Source: Symbiodinium natans
Lineage: Eukaryota; Sar; Dinophyceae; Suessiales; Symbiodiniaceae
Direction: 5' to 3'
DNA length: 64,000 nucleotides
NCBI GenBank assembly: GCA_905221605.1
Contig: CAJNDS010000393.1
Span: 1-64,000 of the forward strand
Part shown: positions 21,204 to 31,146 of the stretch, piece by piece
Numbering within the stretch: position 1 is the stretch's first letter
Layout: every line of letters starts with the position of its first letter
Translations under genes and position numbers: made by a program
The notes under the pieces: generated by a model
Database searches by the model: none
The model's input: the letters and a program-made list of their open reading frames with translations, nothing else
Told to the model about the DNA's origin: nothing

Positions 21204-21306
21204 GGGTTTAGGGTTTAGGGTTTAGGGTTTAGGGTTTAGGGTTTAGGGTTTAGGGTTTAGGGTTTAGGGTTTAGGGTTTAGGGTTTAGGGTTTAGGGTTT
21301 AGGGTT
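21204..21306. repeat. pure TTTAGGG array upstream of the channel gene
   Basis: Fourteen or so uninterrupted units ending about 95 bases before the predicted start codon at 21402. Confidence 0.9.
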
Positions 21307-21401
21307 AGGGTTGAAGCCTGCTTCGCAAAAACCAGTTTCACAGTTGCGGAACCATCTGCGAGCGTAGACGTAGGTAGTGCCAGAAGCATCGCATCCTTGC
21401 C

Positions 21402-24400
21402 ATGGCCGCACGCATTCTGCCCGGCCTCCTCGGCAGCCCTAGCGGTGGAGATTCCAAGGAAGCGCAAACTTGGTTGCCCAGTGGTAGACTTTTGCCCCCC
21501 TTTTTTTAACGTCGGCTCGACGTTCCCGTTTATTAAGTATCCAACCCCAAAAGGTACCCTGCTTAGATTCCCTTTTGAAGTTCCAACCCCACAAAACGGG
21601 CACCCTGATTAGATTCCCGTATAAAGTATCCGAGCCCCCCCAAAAATGGCTGAGTACACTATGATGGTTATTGGGCTGCCAAGGCAAATGAGGCTTCTGT
21701 CCCGCGGAGCCGCAGAGCAAGGCGCGTTTTCGGCACGGCCCTGGCGCCTCGCGCTGAGGCGCCGCTTGACAGGCCTGGCCGTGCCGGCCAACTCCTTCAA
21801 TTGTGACCTAGCAGTAGAGTAGGCAACCTTCATAACCTTTGTTTGGGGTAGTAAAATCCCCTCAGAATGTCAAAGGTTTTCCTTTAAATCCCCCAGGTTA
21901 TCGGACCACCAAGGTGATGAGTCGTCAGGGAAGCATTGCGGCCATTCCGGAGACACGTCACCCAGTTCGTCATCCAGGTGGCGCACGCACCGGAATGCCA
22001 TGCTCGCAGTGAAGGATGAGGAGTTTGAGGTCGCAGTGCAGCTTGCGGCTTACTATGTGGAAGACGCAACTGAGGGCCGCCTTGACAATGGGCTTGCATC
22101 GAACTTCAAGTCTGGCAACAAACGGAAGCTGTTCTGCTGCTTCGTGCAGACCCACATCGCTTGGCACGTGATGGTGATGGCGGCTTGCGTGCTCCACTCT
22201 CTGCTTATCATCCTGGAGCCACCTCCCGGACAAAGCTGCGTCCGCGGCTGGGAGAACGTTGCAGAGCTCTTCCTGGTTCTGATCTATGTGGCCGATATTT
22301 GGCTGAAGGTGGCTTACATGGGCGCGGGGACCTTCCTGTCGCTTCGGGGCTCCAAGATCTGGCAGACCACCTATGCGGCACTCACTGTGATCCTCTTCGT
22401 TGATGCTGCGCTCGGACCATGCACCCGACTGTCGCGACCCTTGCGGCCGATCATGTTGGTGCTGCGCTCGCGAAGCGTCCGGAACTTCTACACCACTGTC
22501 CTCCGCATTTGCCCAAGCCTCGTGAAGGTTCTGACGTTGTTGCTTTTCATCCTGACGGCCTCTTCGCTTGGCATGGCTCGGCTGCTGCGGGGCAGTGGCA
22601 CGCGCCACTTCACAAGCTCGCTGGCCACCTTCCAGGAAATGGCGGTCCTGCTGCTGACCCAGGATAACTACAAGGAGCTGCCCCTTACTAAAGTAACTAA
22701 ACGGACTTATAAATTTTAATTTAGGATCCTTATAACCCAATTTAGGGTCCTCATATCTCTGCTTATAACTAGGGCGGCCCCTCCTTGTACAAGGAGCTAC
22801 TGCATGACCTTACCGATCATGGCGGGCTGGCATCGCTCCTGGTCTTCTTCGCCTTCGTGGTTGTTGCTATATCCCCTTTTGGGAATCATTTTTTGTTTTT
22901 GTTTATCCAAAACCTAAGAGGATGTTAAAACATATCATTTTTTTAAGGTTCTAAGGGGAGTATAGGTTGGTGTCCTCTTCCTGATGCAGTTGGTACTGGG
23001 AACGGTCATTGACACCTACATGGAGGAGGCACAGGAAGAGCTGAGAAGCAAGCGGGTGAAGCAGGCGAAGGGCCTGATGAGAGCGTTCGCGGTTCTGGAC
23101 CTTCGCAAGGAAGGGCACCTGCGCCAGAGGGCCTTCGACCGCCTGATCCAGAAACTCCGGCCTTCGGACTCACCCTTTGAAAGGCACTTGAAGTTCAGCC
23201 TTCTCTCCAACAAGTACAAGTCGATGGTGACCGCAAGCTCAGGCCCTTCCACCCCCAGCCGCAGCTTGGAGGACCTGTCGCCCTTGGTCCACCCGCCCTC
23301 GCCCCCAAAGCGGCCGATGATTCCACTGCTACCACAGCTGCCCGAGTCACCGATTCCCTTCCAGGAGCCCACGAGTGGCTATATCCCCCCTTTTGGGAAT
23401 TACTTTTTTTGTTTGTTTTAAGTTTTTGTTTATAAAGCCCAAGAGGAGATTAAGAATATTATTTTTAGTAAGGTTCTAAAGGGAGTATAGGTGGCCCCTG
23501 GTCCAACCCCGAGCCCAACATTGATCCCATCGACTTCCTGTCACTGCACACGGCCCCTAGGGCCCAGTGAGAAGGCTTCTTCTTTTGCGGGTTTGAGGTT
23601 CCCTTATAAGCCCCTCTGAAAGGGCACTCTTTTATCTATTCCTGGGTTGCTCTTGGGTCTATAGGTCCTGGAGCTCACCTTCAAGCCTCGGCGCCCGGCA
23701 TGGGACGTGCCTGGCGTGTGCCGCGAGCAGCCCTGGTGGAGCTGCGGCGCCGAGCGCCTGCTCTCGGACCCTCGGTATGCACTGCTTCTTCGCGTTCTTC
23801 TCTGGGCCGACGCTGCGATTTTCCTGGCTGATGCTGAATGCATCGAGCCCTTCGCAGCCCTTGGGTGCCATCTGCAAACAAACGATTTGCTGCAGACTGC
23901 CTTCCTGCTACAGATGGCCACACAGGTCCTTGCTTCGGGCAGCCTACGCAAAGCTTGGCGCTTTGGCGGGTCTTCGGAGACCCGACTTCTGCTCAGGGCA
24001 GAGTTAGTACTGGCGAGTGCTTTGACAACCCTTTCGGCTGCGACCTTCTGCTGCAGCTCCTTGGTGTGGTTTCGGCCCTTCTCTGCGGGACTGGGGGCGC
24101 TCCGCAGTCTTCGTCTGGCGGCCACCTTCGGGGCACTGCGCCGCTTCGGCCAGTGCCTGGCTGACATCCTCCCGGCGATGACGCAGATGATGGGGCTGAT
24201 CTGCGTGGTGCAGTATGTCTTTGCGGCCATTGCGCTGGAGACCCTAGGCAGGTACAGCGCGCGTGGCTTCACCACGTTCCCAGAGGCGGCCATGTCACTC
24301 TTGCAGATTCTTCTCAACGCCGATGGGACAACCATGGCTAAGGAGGCGGTGCACAAGGCACGCCCAGCCACGATGGTCATTTTCATCGGGTACTATGCAA

Positions 24401-25593
24401 TTGCCGTACTGGTTGTGGTCAATCTGGTCACAGCCCTGATGATCGAGTTCTACAGGGCAAGCTTGGCCGAGAACCTTTGTCATAGTTGGGTAACATTTTA
24501 CATGTTTAAGAAGGGTACTTAAGCCCAATAAGGAATAACAATTTATATTTTTAATATTATTAAGGGTACTTAAGCCCAATAAGGAATAACAATTTGTATT
24601 TTTAATAGTATCCCAACAATGAACAAGGAACGTGGCGAAGCGCGAGGCGCGGCAGTCGGAAATCACGCGCCAGGTCCAGGACTTGCTCCGGGAGATGGAA
24701 GTTGTGGAGAACTTGGGCTTCGAAGTGGCCGGTTCCAAAGAGACTTGGCTGTTGGTTAGTAGGGAACGAGAGGTACCCTATATCATGATCCCTTTATAAA
24801 GGGTATATCATAGGGGGGGAAATTTACGGTACCTCATTCCCTCACCCTGAACCCTAAACCCGAATCCTAAACCCTATTCCCTACGAACCCCTAAGGTCCC
24901 TTATAAGGGTCCCTCCTTTAGTCCCTTGAACTAGGGGGTCGCTTCAACCTGCTAGGCTCTCTGGTGTCCTGTGTGCTTCTTGCAGGGCTCAAGGGCGCAG
25001 TCGGGGCTCTAAACCCTAAGCCCTAAGCCCTAAGCCCTAAACTCTAAACCCTAAACCCTAAACCCTAAACCCTAAACCCTAAACCCTAAACCCCAAACCC
25101 TAAACCCTAAACCCTATTCCCCACGAACCCAACCGTAAGGAGACCGGCATTGAGAGGCTGCGCGAGAAGTTCCTGGGCCGAGGAAGAGCTGACGTGGTGG
25201 ACGAGGAGCTGCTGCGGCAGGTGCAGAAGGAGGTGCCTTTGTCATAGTTGGGGAACATCTTGCATCTTTTAGGGGTACTTAAAACCCAATAAGGAATAGA
25301 CATTTAAATTTTTAGTACTATCCCGTTTAAGGGTACGTAAAACCCAATAAGGAATGGAAATTAAAATTTTTGGTACTATCCCGTTTAAGGGTACTTAAAA
25401 CCCAATAAGGAATAGAAATGTAAATTTTAGTACTATCCCAACACTTAAACCCAATAAGGAATAGAAACTTAAAATTTTTAATACTATCCCAACCATGAAC
25501 TAGGTGCCGCTGGACCTCCTCTCCCTGCATCGCTCCAAGAGCGGAACCTTCGCTGGCTCGAACCCGACGACGCCCGGCAGCGGCGTGCACTGA
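21402..25593 (+). CDS. two-domain voltage-gated cation channel, two-pore-channel-like, complete ten-exon gene (868 aa)
   Basis: Exons 21402-21463, 21684-21802, 21914-22674, 22794-22862, 22966-23374, 23491-23561, 23665-24470, 24628-24754, 25140-25232 and 25504-25593 keep phase at all nine junctions (2,607 bases with TGA). Domain I has about six membrane spans (residues ~141-356) with an Arg-bearing S4 (PLRPIMLVLRSRSVRNF), a pore loop (FQEMAVLLLTQDNY) and S6 (FVVVGVLFLMQLVLGTVIDT). The linker has a helix-loop-helix resembling a degenerate EF hand (DLRKEGHLRQRAF). Domain II has S4 LRSLRLAATFGALRRF, pore TFPEAAMSLLQILLNAD and S6 LVVVNLVTALMIEFY. Two six-span repeats with a linker fit two-pore channels of endolysosomal or vacuolar membranes; a divergent truncated voltage-gated channel is the alternative. 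The start is the first in-frame ATG after a stop. The donor of intron 8 is the least certain border. Confidence 0.8.
21464..21683 (+). mobile_element. introner, family B (channel intron 1)
   Basis: Target copy GCAAA, then CTTGGTTGCCCAG; ends TTGGGCTGCCAAG followed by the second GCAAA. The inverted repeats match over 11 of 12 bases. The GC donor comes from the target copy, and excision restores the reading frame. The inside holds two related sub-blocks ending TTAGATTCCC. Confidence 0.85.
21803..21913 (+). mobile_element. introner (channel intron 2)
   Basis: A GTGA target copy occurs at the donor and after the acceptor. The 3' end GGTTATCGGACCACCAAG resembles family B ends, while the 5' end is diverged. 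Length 111 bases, GT-AG. Confidence 0.65.
22675..22793 (+). mobile_element. introner-like intron 3 of the channel gene, GA-AG
   Basis: The 11-base word TACAAGGAGCT occurs at both borders (22669-22679 and 22788-22798). The coding frame across it reads TQDNYK|ELLHDLTDH only if 119 bases are removed. With an AG|G acceptor the donor is GA. The inside is AT-richer than the exons. Confidence 0.7.
22863..22965 (+). mobile_element. introner, family A (channel intron 4)
   Basis: Target copy GTTG, then CTATATCCCCTTTTGGGAAT; ends AAGGGGAGTATAG followed by GTTG. The ends are inverted (CTATAT-CCCC versus CTATACTCCCC). GT-AG, 103 bases. Confidence 0.85.
23375..23490 (+). mobile_element. introner, family A (channel intron 5)
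   Basis: Target copy GTGG, then CTATATCCCCCCTTTTGGGA; ends AAAGGGAGTATAG followed by GTGG. Internal words (AAGCCCAAGAGGA, TAAGGTTCTAA) match the copy 500 bases upstream. Excision turns a premature stop context into a continuous frame (EPTSGPWSNPEP). Confidence 0.9.
23562..23664 (+). mobile_element. introner-like intron 6, family C, GC-AG
   Basis: GCCC at the donor and GTCC after the acceptor are a likely diverged target duplication. The inside (TTCCCTTATAAGCCCCT, AAAGGGCACTCTTTT, TTGCTCTTGGGTCTATAG) is shared with segments near 4440 and 34345. Confidence 0.65.
24471..24627 (+). mobile_element. introner, family F (channel intron 7), GA-AG
   Basis: Target copy GAAC, then CTTTGTCATAGTTGGG; ends CCCAACAATGAACAAG followed by GAAC. 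Two tandem copies of a ~62-base unit (GGGTACTTAAGCCCAATAAG) lie inside. Excision links SLAEN to VAKREARQSE. Confidence 0.85.
24755..25139 (+). other. channel intron 8 with telomere-like array
   Basis: A GTTAGTAGGG donor, a hairpin-prone segment (GAGAGGTACC with GGTACCTCATTCC), then a segment duplicated in inverted orientation at 32090-32176, a CCCTAAA array (25040-25110) and CCGTAAG acceptor. 385 bases, phase zero on both sides. Confidence 0.6.
25233..25503 (+). mobile_element. introner, family F (channel intron 9), GT-AG
   Basis: Target copy GTGC, then CTTTGTCATAGTTGGGG; ends CCCAACCATGAACTAG followed by GTGC. Four tandem copies of the ~60-base unit AAACCCAATAAGGAATAGA are inside, against two in the copy at 24471. 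Confidence 0.85.
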
Positions 25594-25658
25594 GGGTTTA
25601 GGGTTTAGGGTTTAGGAGGACCAAGATCGCTACAGGCATCGGATCTTGGCCCCCCCTG

Positions 25659-25681
25659 CCACCCTCCCGAAGGGAGGGTGG
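25659..25681. terminator. perfect hairpin downstream of the channel gene
   Basis: Ten-base arms CCACCCTCCC and GGGAGGGTGG with a GAA loop, 66 bases after the stop codon. It could shape the 3' UTR; a terminator role in a dinoflagellate is only a guess. Confidence 0.3.
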
Positions 25682-25751
25682 TGGTTTGCAAGTCGCCCGG
25701 CCAGGTCCATAAGTCCAACCACGGGCCCTTGGTGTGGTCCTTACCCGTGTT

Positions 25752-25887
25752 TAGAGGGATCCGAAGTATCGGCCCTTATATCACATACAGTGTATATATA
25801 TATATATGTGTATAGTTATATAGTGTATATAAGGGGGTATATAACAAGGGACCCTTAAATGAGGGGCCCACACTTCGGATCCCCTCA
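25752..25887. mobile_element. MITE-like element M4
   Basis: Left AGAGGGATCCGAAGTATCGG and right end reverse complement of AGGGGATCCGAAGTGTGGG, with TATA-rich centre. No coding capacity. Confidence 0.65.
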
Positions 25888-26115
25888 ACAACGCTTAGGA
25901 AGTACGAATGTCCAGTGGCTGCTTGGGATTGGGGACATGTATGGACTTGAGAAGTCTGGGTTGCCTGGGCGTGCTTGCACGTCCAGGGACCCGGAAGTTT
26001 CAAGGGCGCTGGCATTCCGAGGTGTGGGTGTAAGGTTTAGGGTTTAGGGTTGAGGGTTTAGGGTTTAGGGTTTACGGTTTAGGGTATAGGGTATAGGGTT
26101 TAGGGTTTCCTGCAG

Positions 26116-26223
26116 ACATGCACTGGCATGGAGGCTTGCACAGGGATTCACTTTCCTGCGCATGTTTCCGCGCGATGGCCTCGCAACGTACGATGCGCAA
26201 GATGTCAGATTCCCATCTTCAGG
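26116..26223 (+). CDS. predicted exon, frame uncertain
   Basis: Between TTTCCTGCAG and a GTTTAGGG donor. One frame reads CFRAMASQRTMRKMSDSHLQ; another is also open (TCTGMEACTGIHFPAHVSAR). No family was recognised. Confidence 0.35.
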
Positions 26224-26225
26224 GT

Positions 26226-26965
26226 TTAGGGTTCAGGGTTTGGGGTTTAGGGTTTAGGGTTTTGGGTTTAGGGTTTGGGGTTTGGGGTTTGGGGTTTCGG
26301 GTACAGGGTCGTTATAGGGTTTAGGGTTTACGTATCAGGTATGGGGGAAGTTAGCCTCCTATAAGGTGTTTTGCATCAACAGAACCTCCTGAAATTAGAT
26401 ATCCCTGCGCAGGTCAACTCGATTCCAAAAACGGACCTGGGTTCTTTAGGCCAAGCTTTCAACCGTTAGCCGAACCCTGAACCCTAATTCCTGCATATAT
26501 ATGTATATAATATGATTGGTTGAGGGTCGGGGTTTGGGGTTCAAAACGACGCTGCAAACAGGCAGAGGCTAGGAACACGCTGTAGCCTTCTGGCTCCCAA
26601 TATCTCCATGGTTCAGGGTGTGGGGGGCTTCAGCGGCTCTTGAGATTGCGCTGCTTCCTTAGCCAGTAGCAGCCTTGCAAGGCCACGTCGAATCCTAAGA
26701 AATCCCCACAGGCCACAGCTTCTGAGTAGACTAAGACCCTGAACTAGGATGGCCCACGCCCTCAATCCTGAAGGCCTGTAAGCAGAAATCCCAGGCCACC
26801 TATAACTCCTGGAGCCCTGGAACTGGAAGCCACCCCCAACAGATTCCCTCAAAGCCCTCAATGCCCGCAAAGCCCGCAAAGCCCTCAAAGCCCTCAAAGC
26901 CCTCAAAGCCCTCAAAGCCCTCAACTCCTCAACCTCCCCAACCTCCCCAACCCCCCCATCCTCAC
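26226..26965. other. TTTAGGG-like DNA, unique stretch and AAAGCCCTC minisatellite
   Basis: 26226-26335 is TTTAGGG/TTTGGGG. 26590-26840 is unique without resolved exons. 26840-26935 is a 9-base minisatellite (AAAGCCCTC) that produces a long artificial minus-strand frame of Arg-Ala-Leu repeats. Confidence 0.5.
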
Positions 26966-27062
26966 GCGGACGCCTGCGGCGGGCGCGCCGGCGCGGGAAG
27001 CCCTGGGACGAGATGGGCGCCCGGGGCCCAGCAACCTCCGGCCAGCTTAGTCCCATCGCAGG
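26966..27062 (+). CDS. predicted exon, Arg-rich
   Basis: Reads RLRRARRRGKPWDEMGARGP then ATSGQLSPIA and leaves at GTTTCGGG. The left border is not visible within the minisatellite edge. Confidence 0.35.
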
Positions 27063-27277
27063 GTTTCGGGTTTCGGGCTTTGGGGCTAGCCTAGCAGCGT
27101 AGTACTTCTTGAGGGCTTAAGGGCCCTTATGTGTATTGCTATCCCCTAAAACCCTAAAATCCCTGAAGATCTCTTGGGTTTTGGGGTCTGGGCCTCGGGA
27201 GGTTGAGGTTCTGAGATGGTTTCCAAACCTTGTCGAAACTCAAGTCTGAGGATTCAACTCGTTTGTGTTGTTGTTAC

Positions 27278-27333
27278 TACTCCTACTCCTACTCCTACTC
27301 CTGCTCCTGCTCCTGCTCCTGCTCCTACTCCTG
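27278..27333. repeat. CTCCTA/CTCCTG hexanucleotide repeat
   Basis: Short CTCCTAC/CTCCTGC run followed by unique DNA and then degenerate CCCTAAA sequence. Confidence 0.8.
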
Positions 27334-27599
27334 GATGACGACGGCGGCGTATATACCCCCAAACCCTAGACCCCAAAGCCCCGAACCCTAAACCCCAAAC
27401 CCTAAGCCCCTAAACCCCAGAAACCCTAAACCCCAAACCCCTAAACCCTAAACCTCAAACCCTAAGCCCTACTAGCCCTAAACCCTAAACCAAAACGCCT
27501 ACGCCCCCACTACTATTTGCTTAAGAACCCCAAAAGGAAAATCATAATATTACCCTTGAAAAGGAAGATTCTATTTTGTGTGTTTTTGGGGATTCGTAA

Positions 27600-27718
27600 G
27601 CACCCTAAACCCTAAACCCTAAACCCTAAACCCTAAACCCTAAACCCTAAACCCTAAACCCTAAACCCTAAACCCTAAACCCTAAACCCGAAACCCTAAA
27701 CCCTAAACCCTAAACCCT
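27600..27718. repeat. CCCTAAA array
   Basis: Seventeen or so units, nearly uniform, on the left of the exon at 27754. Confidence 0.9.
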
Positions 27719-27753
27719 GAAGTCCTCGAACCCTCAACGCTGAAGTCCTCAAG

Positions 27754-27820
27754 GTCCTCCGTGATGTGGCCTTCCACGATCCCTGGCCCGGCTCCAAGGG
27801 CCCTTTTAGGGCTTCGAGGG
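27754..27820 (+). CDS. predicted exon, unknown protein
   Basis: After CCTCAAG reads VLRDVAFHDPWPGSKGPFRA and leaves at GTTTAGGG. CCCTAAA on the left and TTTAGGG on the right. Confidence 0.5.
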
Positions 27821-28185
27821 GTTTAGGGTTTAGGGTTTAGGGTTTAGGGTTTAGGGTCTAGGCTCCAGGTGGGTTTGGGGCTTCTAGGGTGTTGGGGTTT
27901 GCTTTCAGGGTTTTGCGGGATTTTACGGGTTTAGGATTTAGGGGTTTGGGGTTAGGGTTTGGGGTTTCCGGGTTAGGCTTTAACGCCTTCGGGTTTTTGG
28001 GGTTTAGGGGGTTGGGGTTTATGGTTTAGGGCTTGGGGTTTTCGAGTTTTTAGAGGTTTCGGGTTTGGGGTTTGGGCCTTCGTTTTTTTTTGAGTTTCAG
28101 GGGTTAAGGGGGCTTAGAGGTTTTAAAGACAGGTTTGGTTTTTCCCGGGCTTTCAGGGTTTAGGGGCTTTGAGGGGCCCACGCAG

Positions 28186-28516
28186 GTCGAGCTCAAGGGC
28201 TGCTGGGAGGGACCCAGCAGGTACGCAGAAGCACTCCTATTCTAGTTGGTTGCCTTAAACCCTAAACCCTAAAACCCCAAACCCCAAACCCCAAACCCCA
28301 AACCCCAAACCCCAAACCCCGAACCCTAAACCCTAAACCCTAAACCCTAAACCCTAAACCCTAAACCCTAAACCCTAAACCCTAAACCCCTTCAAGCCGT
28401 TTGCACACCAGACACCTCGCCCTCAGCCCTTACCAGTTGTTCGTCCGATTGGATTTCGGACTGGAACCGTGACGATCACACAGCAAGGGTCAGGGCTTCA
28501 GGTCCCGGTGATGATG
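28186..28516 (+). CDS. two predicted exons (28186-28220, 28437-28516)
   Basis: 28186-28220 after CACGCAG reads VELKGCWEGPS and ends CAG|GTACGC, a strong donor, two bases into a codon. 28437-28516 after TTACCAG continues in phase as CSSDWISDWNRDDHTARVRA and leaves at GTTTAGGG. A second frame of the latter (VRPIGFRTGTVTITQQGSGL) is also open, so the choice rests on phase. Confidence 0.45.
28254..28390. repeat. CCCCAAA then CCCTAAA array in an intron
   Basis: Six CCCCAAA units followed by ten CCCTAAA units, between the two exons at 28220 and 28437. Confidence 0.85.
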
Positions 28517-28927
28517 GTTTAGGGTTTAGGGTTTGGGGTTTAGGGTTTAGGGTTTAGGGTTTAGGGAGTGCAGTCAAGAGGTTCAAGATACTCTTGATGC
28601 TTGGCTGCTTGATTTGTAAATGGGAGTTTACGAAAATGAGGGACCCCAAAGAAAATCATGCCTTGAGAACCCAAGACTGGAACTTCTGTAGGGGTTTAGG
28701 GTTTAGGGTAAGGAGCTGCAAGAAGTAGGTTTCTGGGTTCTAAAAGCCCCAAACCCTCGGGCGGGTTTGGGGGTCTAGGGTTTGGGATTTAAGGGTTTAC
28801 GAAAATAGGGGACCCCTAGGAATATTAGACCCCCAAATGGTAGGATCCCCTCATAATAAGGACCCGAATAATGTACCCCTAATTTCGGAAACCCCCATCT
28901 AGGATCTCAGCAGATGACCTCTGAACT

Positions 28928-29004
28928 TGTCCCCCTCGTTCTTAGTAGGGAATGAGGGAATGAGGGCCCTATATAATCCCTCAAAGGGTATATGTTCATT
29001 CCCT
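28928..29004. mobile_element. MITE-like element M5
   Basis: GTTCTTAGTAGGGAATGAGG at the left and CATTCCCTACTAAGAACC at the right form an inverted repeat around CCCTATATAATCCC. A related half-end starts the channel intron 8 at 24755. Confidence 0.65.
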
Positions 29005-29129
29005 ACTAAGAACCAGCCAGTTGTTGGGCTTTTGGGTTTAGATAGAGTTTCATTATCTTGTAGGAAGGGTTAAAGTTTCACATCCCTAAGGCCTGGAACG
29101 CCCCGCCAAGCCCGAAAGCAGGCTGCCTG

Positions 29130-29632
29130 CGCTAAACCCTAAACACAAACCCTAAACCCTAAACCCTAAACCCTAAACCCTAAACCCTAAACCCTGAACC
29201 CTAAACCCTAAACCCTAAACCCTAAACCCTAAACCCTAAACCCTAAACCCTAAACCCTAAACCCTAAACCCTAAACCCTAAACCCTAAACCCTAAACCCT
29301 AAACCCTAAACCCTAAACCTAACCCTAAACCCTAAACCCTAAACCCTAAACCCTAAACCCTAAACCCTAAACCCTAAACCCTAAACCCTAAACCCTAAAC
29401 CCTAAACCCTAAACCCTAAACCCTAAACCCTAAACCCTAAACCCTAAACCCTAAACCCTAACCCTAATCCCTAAACCCTAAACCCTAGACCCCAAGCCCT
29501 AAACCCTAAACCCTAAACCCTAAACCCTAAACCCTAAACCCTAAACCCTAAACCCTAAACCCTAAACCCTAAACCCTAAACCCTAAACCCTAAACCCTAA
29601 ACTTTAAACCCTAAACCCTAAACCCTAAACCA
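29130..29632. repeat. longest CCCTAAA array in the window (~500 bases)
   Basis: About 70 units, overwhelmingly CCCTAAA, with isolated CCTAA, CCCTGAA and TTTAAA variants. It is interstitial and ends just before the exon at 29638. Confidence 0.95.
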
Positions 29633-29637
29633 CCCAG

Positions 29638-29685
29638 GCGCCGCAGCTCCCGAGGCTGCCGTGTTATCAGCCTGCTCGTTTGAGG
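29638..29685 (+). CDS. predicted exon, short
   Basis: After CCACCCAG reads APQLPRLPCYQPARLR and leaves at GTTTGAGG. It lies right after the 500-base CCCTAAA array and before TTTAGGG-like DNA. Frame not independently supported. Confidence 0.35.
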
Positions 29686-29689
29686 GTTT

Positions 29690-31070
29690 GAGGGTTTAGG
29701 CAACTAAGGGTTCAGGGTTCAGGGTTTAGAGTTTATGGTTTAGGGTTTAGGGCTAGCAACTAAGGGTTTCGGGTTTGAGGGTTTAGGGAGGGTTTCGGGG
29801 TTTAGGGGTTTGGGTCTTCAGGCGTTCGGGGGTTTGGGGCTTCAGGGGTTTGAGGGTGGCTGAGGGTTTAGGAGGATTCGGGTACTAAGGGTTAGGGGTT
29901 TAAGGAGGGTTTTGGGTCTTAAGGGTTTGAGGCTCTTTTCGGGCTTGTAGAGTTCAGGCGGCCCTAGCACACAATTTTAGGGCCCAGTCAGGGTTTAGGG
30001 TTCAGGGTTTAGGGTTTAGGGCGGTTTCGGGCGGTTTAGGGTGGTTCAAGTGCCACTTCGGGCTTTTTAGGCGTGGGGACTGTAGGTTCCTGGTGTTTGG
30101 GCCCTGCTGTTTGATTTTAGGAAGCTTTGGCAGCTCAAATGGGGCTTAGGGTTCAGGGTTTAGGGTTTAGGAATGAGGGTCCCTAAGCCACCCGCTTCAT
30201 AGGGGGTATCTCTCTAAATTAGGGTTCCCTTCTTGTTCTTGTTCTAAGGGGGCGGGCGCATTATATAGGGAACTTCAAAAAGGGGACCCTCACTTCGAGA
30301 ACTATTCATATGAAGTTTCCAGGGGAGATGACACTGGTGCTGATGTAGGCTGCCGTAGTACCGTTTAGGTATTAGGGTTGCAAGTTTTATTCCCTGAAAG
30401 TCCCTTGAAAGTTGTACAAAAGTAACGCCGAACCCCCTGTTCTATTTTTTAAGGCGCCTGTATTAGTGTGCCAGGTGCGGTCGCTCCGGTGCTGGCACAG
30501 GACCCCCAGATCTTATTAGGGACTTGAGGGGTTTCGGGTCAAGGGATTCAGACTCGTGCCCTTAAGGTTGTACCCCTAAAGGTTCCCCCCTGATATACTC
30601 CCAATACGGCCCTTAGATTCCCTTAAGGATCCTCAAAAAGGGGCCCCAAAACCCAGGGTCCGAGGTAGCACCCCTGGATCGGGGCTCAAGTCCCATCACG
30701 GCTGGTGAGAGACTCGAGCCAGTGGACTAGCCGAAGTTAGAGGCTCATCTCGAGACACGTCCCCTTCAATGCTCTTCTATACTGACAGCAGGCGTGAAGT
30801 ACCCACGTGGTTTAGGGTTTAGGGTTGAGGGTTTAGGGTTTAGGGTTTGGGGTTTTGGGTTTAGGGCACGTGGAAGTACCCCCTTGAAAACAACCCCAGA
30901 TCCGCAAGCAGGCTTAAAGTAAGACAGGACAGTGTGGGCTGGTCCTTGCTGGGTACCCCCCAATTAATGTCAGGAACAAGAAGCAAGTATACGTAAAACT
31001 TGTATGCACGTACAGCATGCACATATACTCGCAAGAAGAGGGAGGGGGGGGGTTACTAGAACAGCGACCC
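29690..31070. other. degenerate TTTAGGG DNA and unique stretches, no firm gene
   Basis: 29690-30030 and 30140-30180 are TTTAGGG-like. 30180-30320 has GAGGGTCCCTAAG and GGGACCCTCACTTCG ends that look like another inverted-repeat element. 30473-30510 could be a short exon (VRSLRCWHRTPRS). 30780-30880 holds CCACGTGG-bounded repeats. Confidence 0.4.
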
Positions 31071-31078
31071 CCCAAAAA

Positions 31079-31124
31079 GACGCCAATCTTGAGAGCTGAC
31101 CATGTGATGGCTCTCCCCCAAGGC
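31079..31124 (-). CDS. possible short minus-strand exon
   Basis: On the minus strand, TTCTAG is followed by ALGESHHMVSSQDWR before a T/G-rich donor region. Short, so low confidence. Confidence 0.25.
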
Positions 31125-31146
31125 CTAGAACTTAGGCGAAAGGTGC

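Noticed and set aside
26613-27056. Minus-strand 147-codon frame
   Set aside because: Dominated by an Arg-Ala-Leu repeat from the AAAGCCCTC minisatellite. The plus-strand exon at 26966-27062 explains the unique end better.
29130-29632. True chromosome end
   Set aside because: The CCCTAAA array is flanked by unique, exon-bearing DNA on both sides, so it is interstitial.
30665-30725. tRNA-like GGGGCTCAAGTCCCATC
   Set aside because: Resembles a T-arm, but I could not fold matching acceptor, D and anticodon arms.
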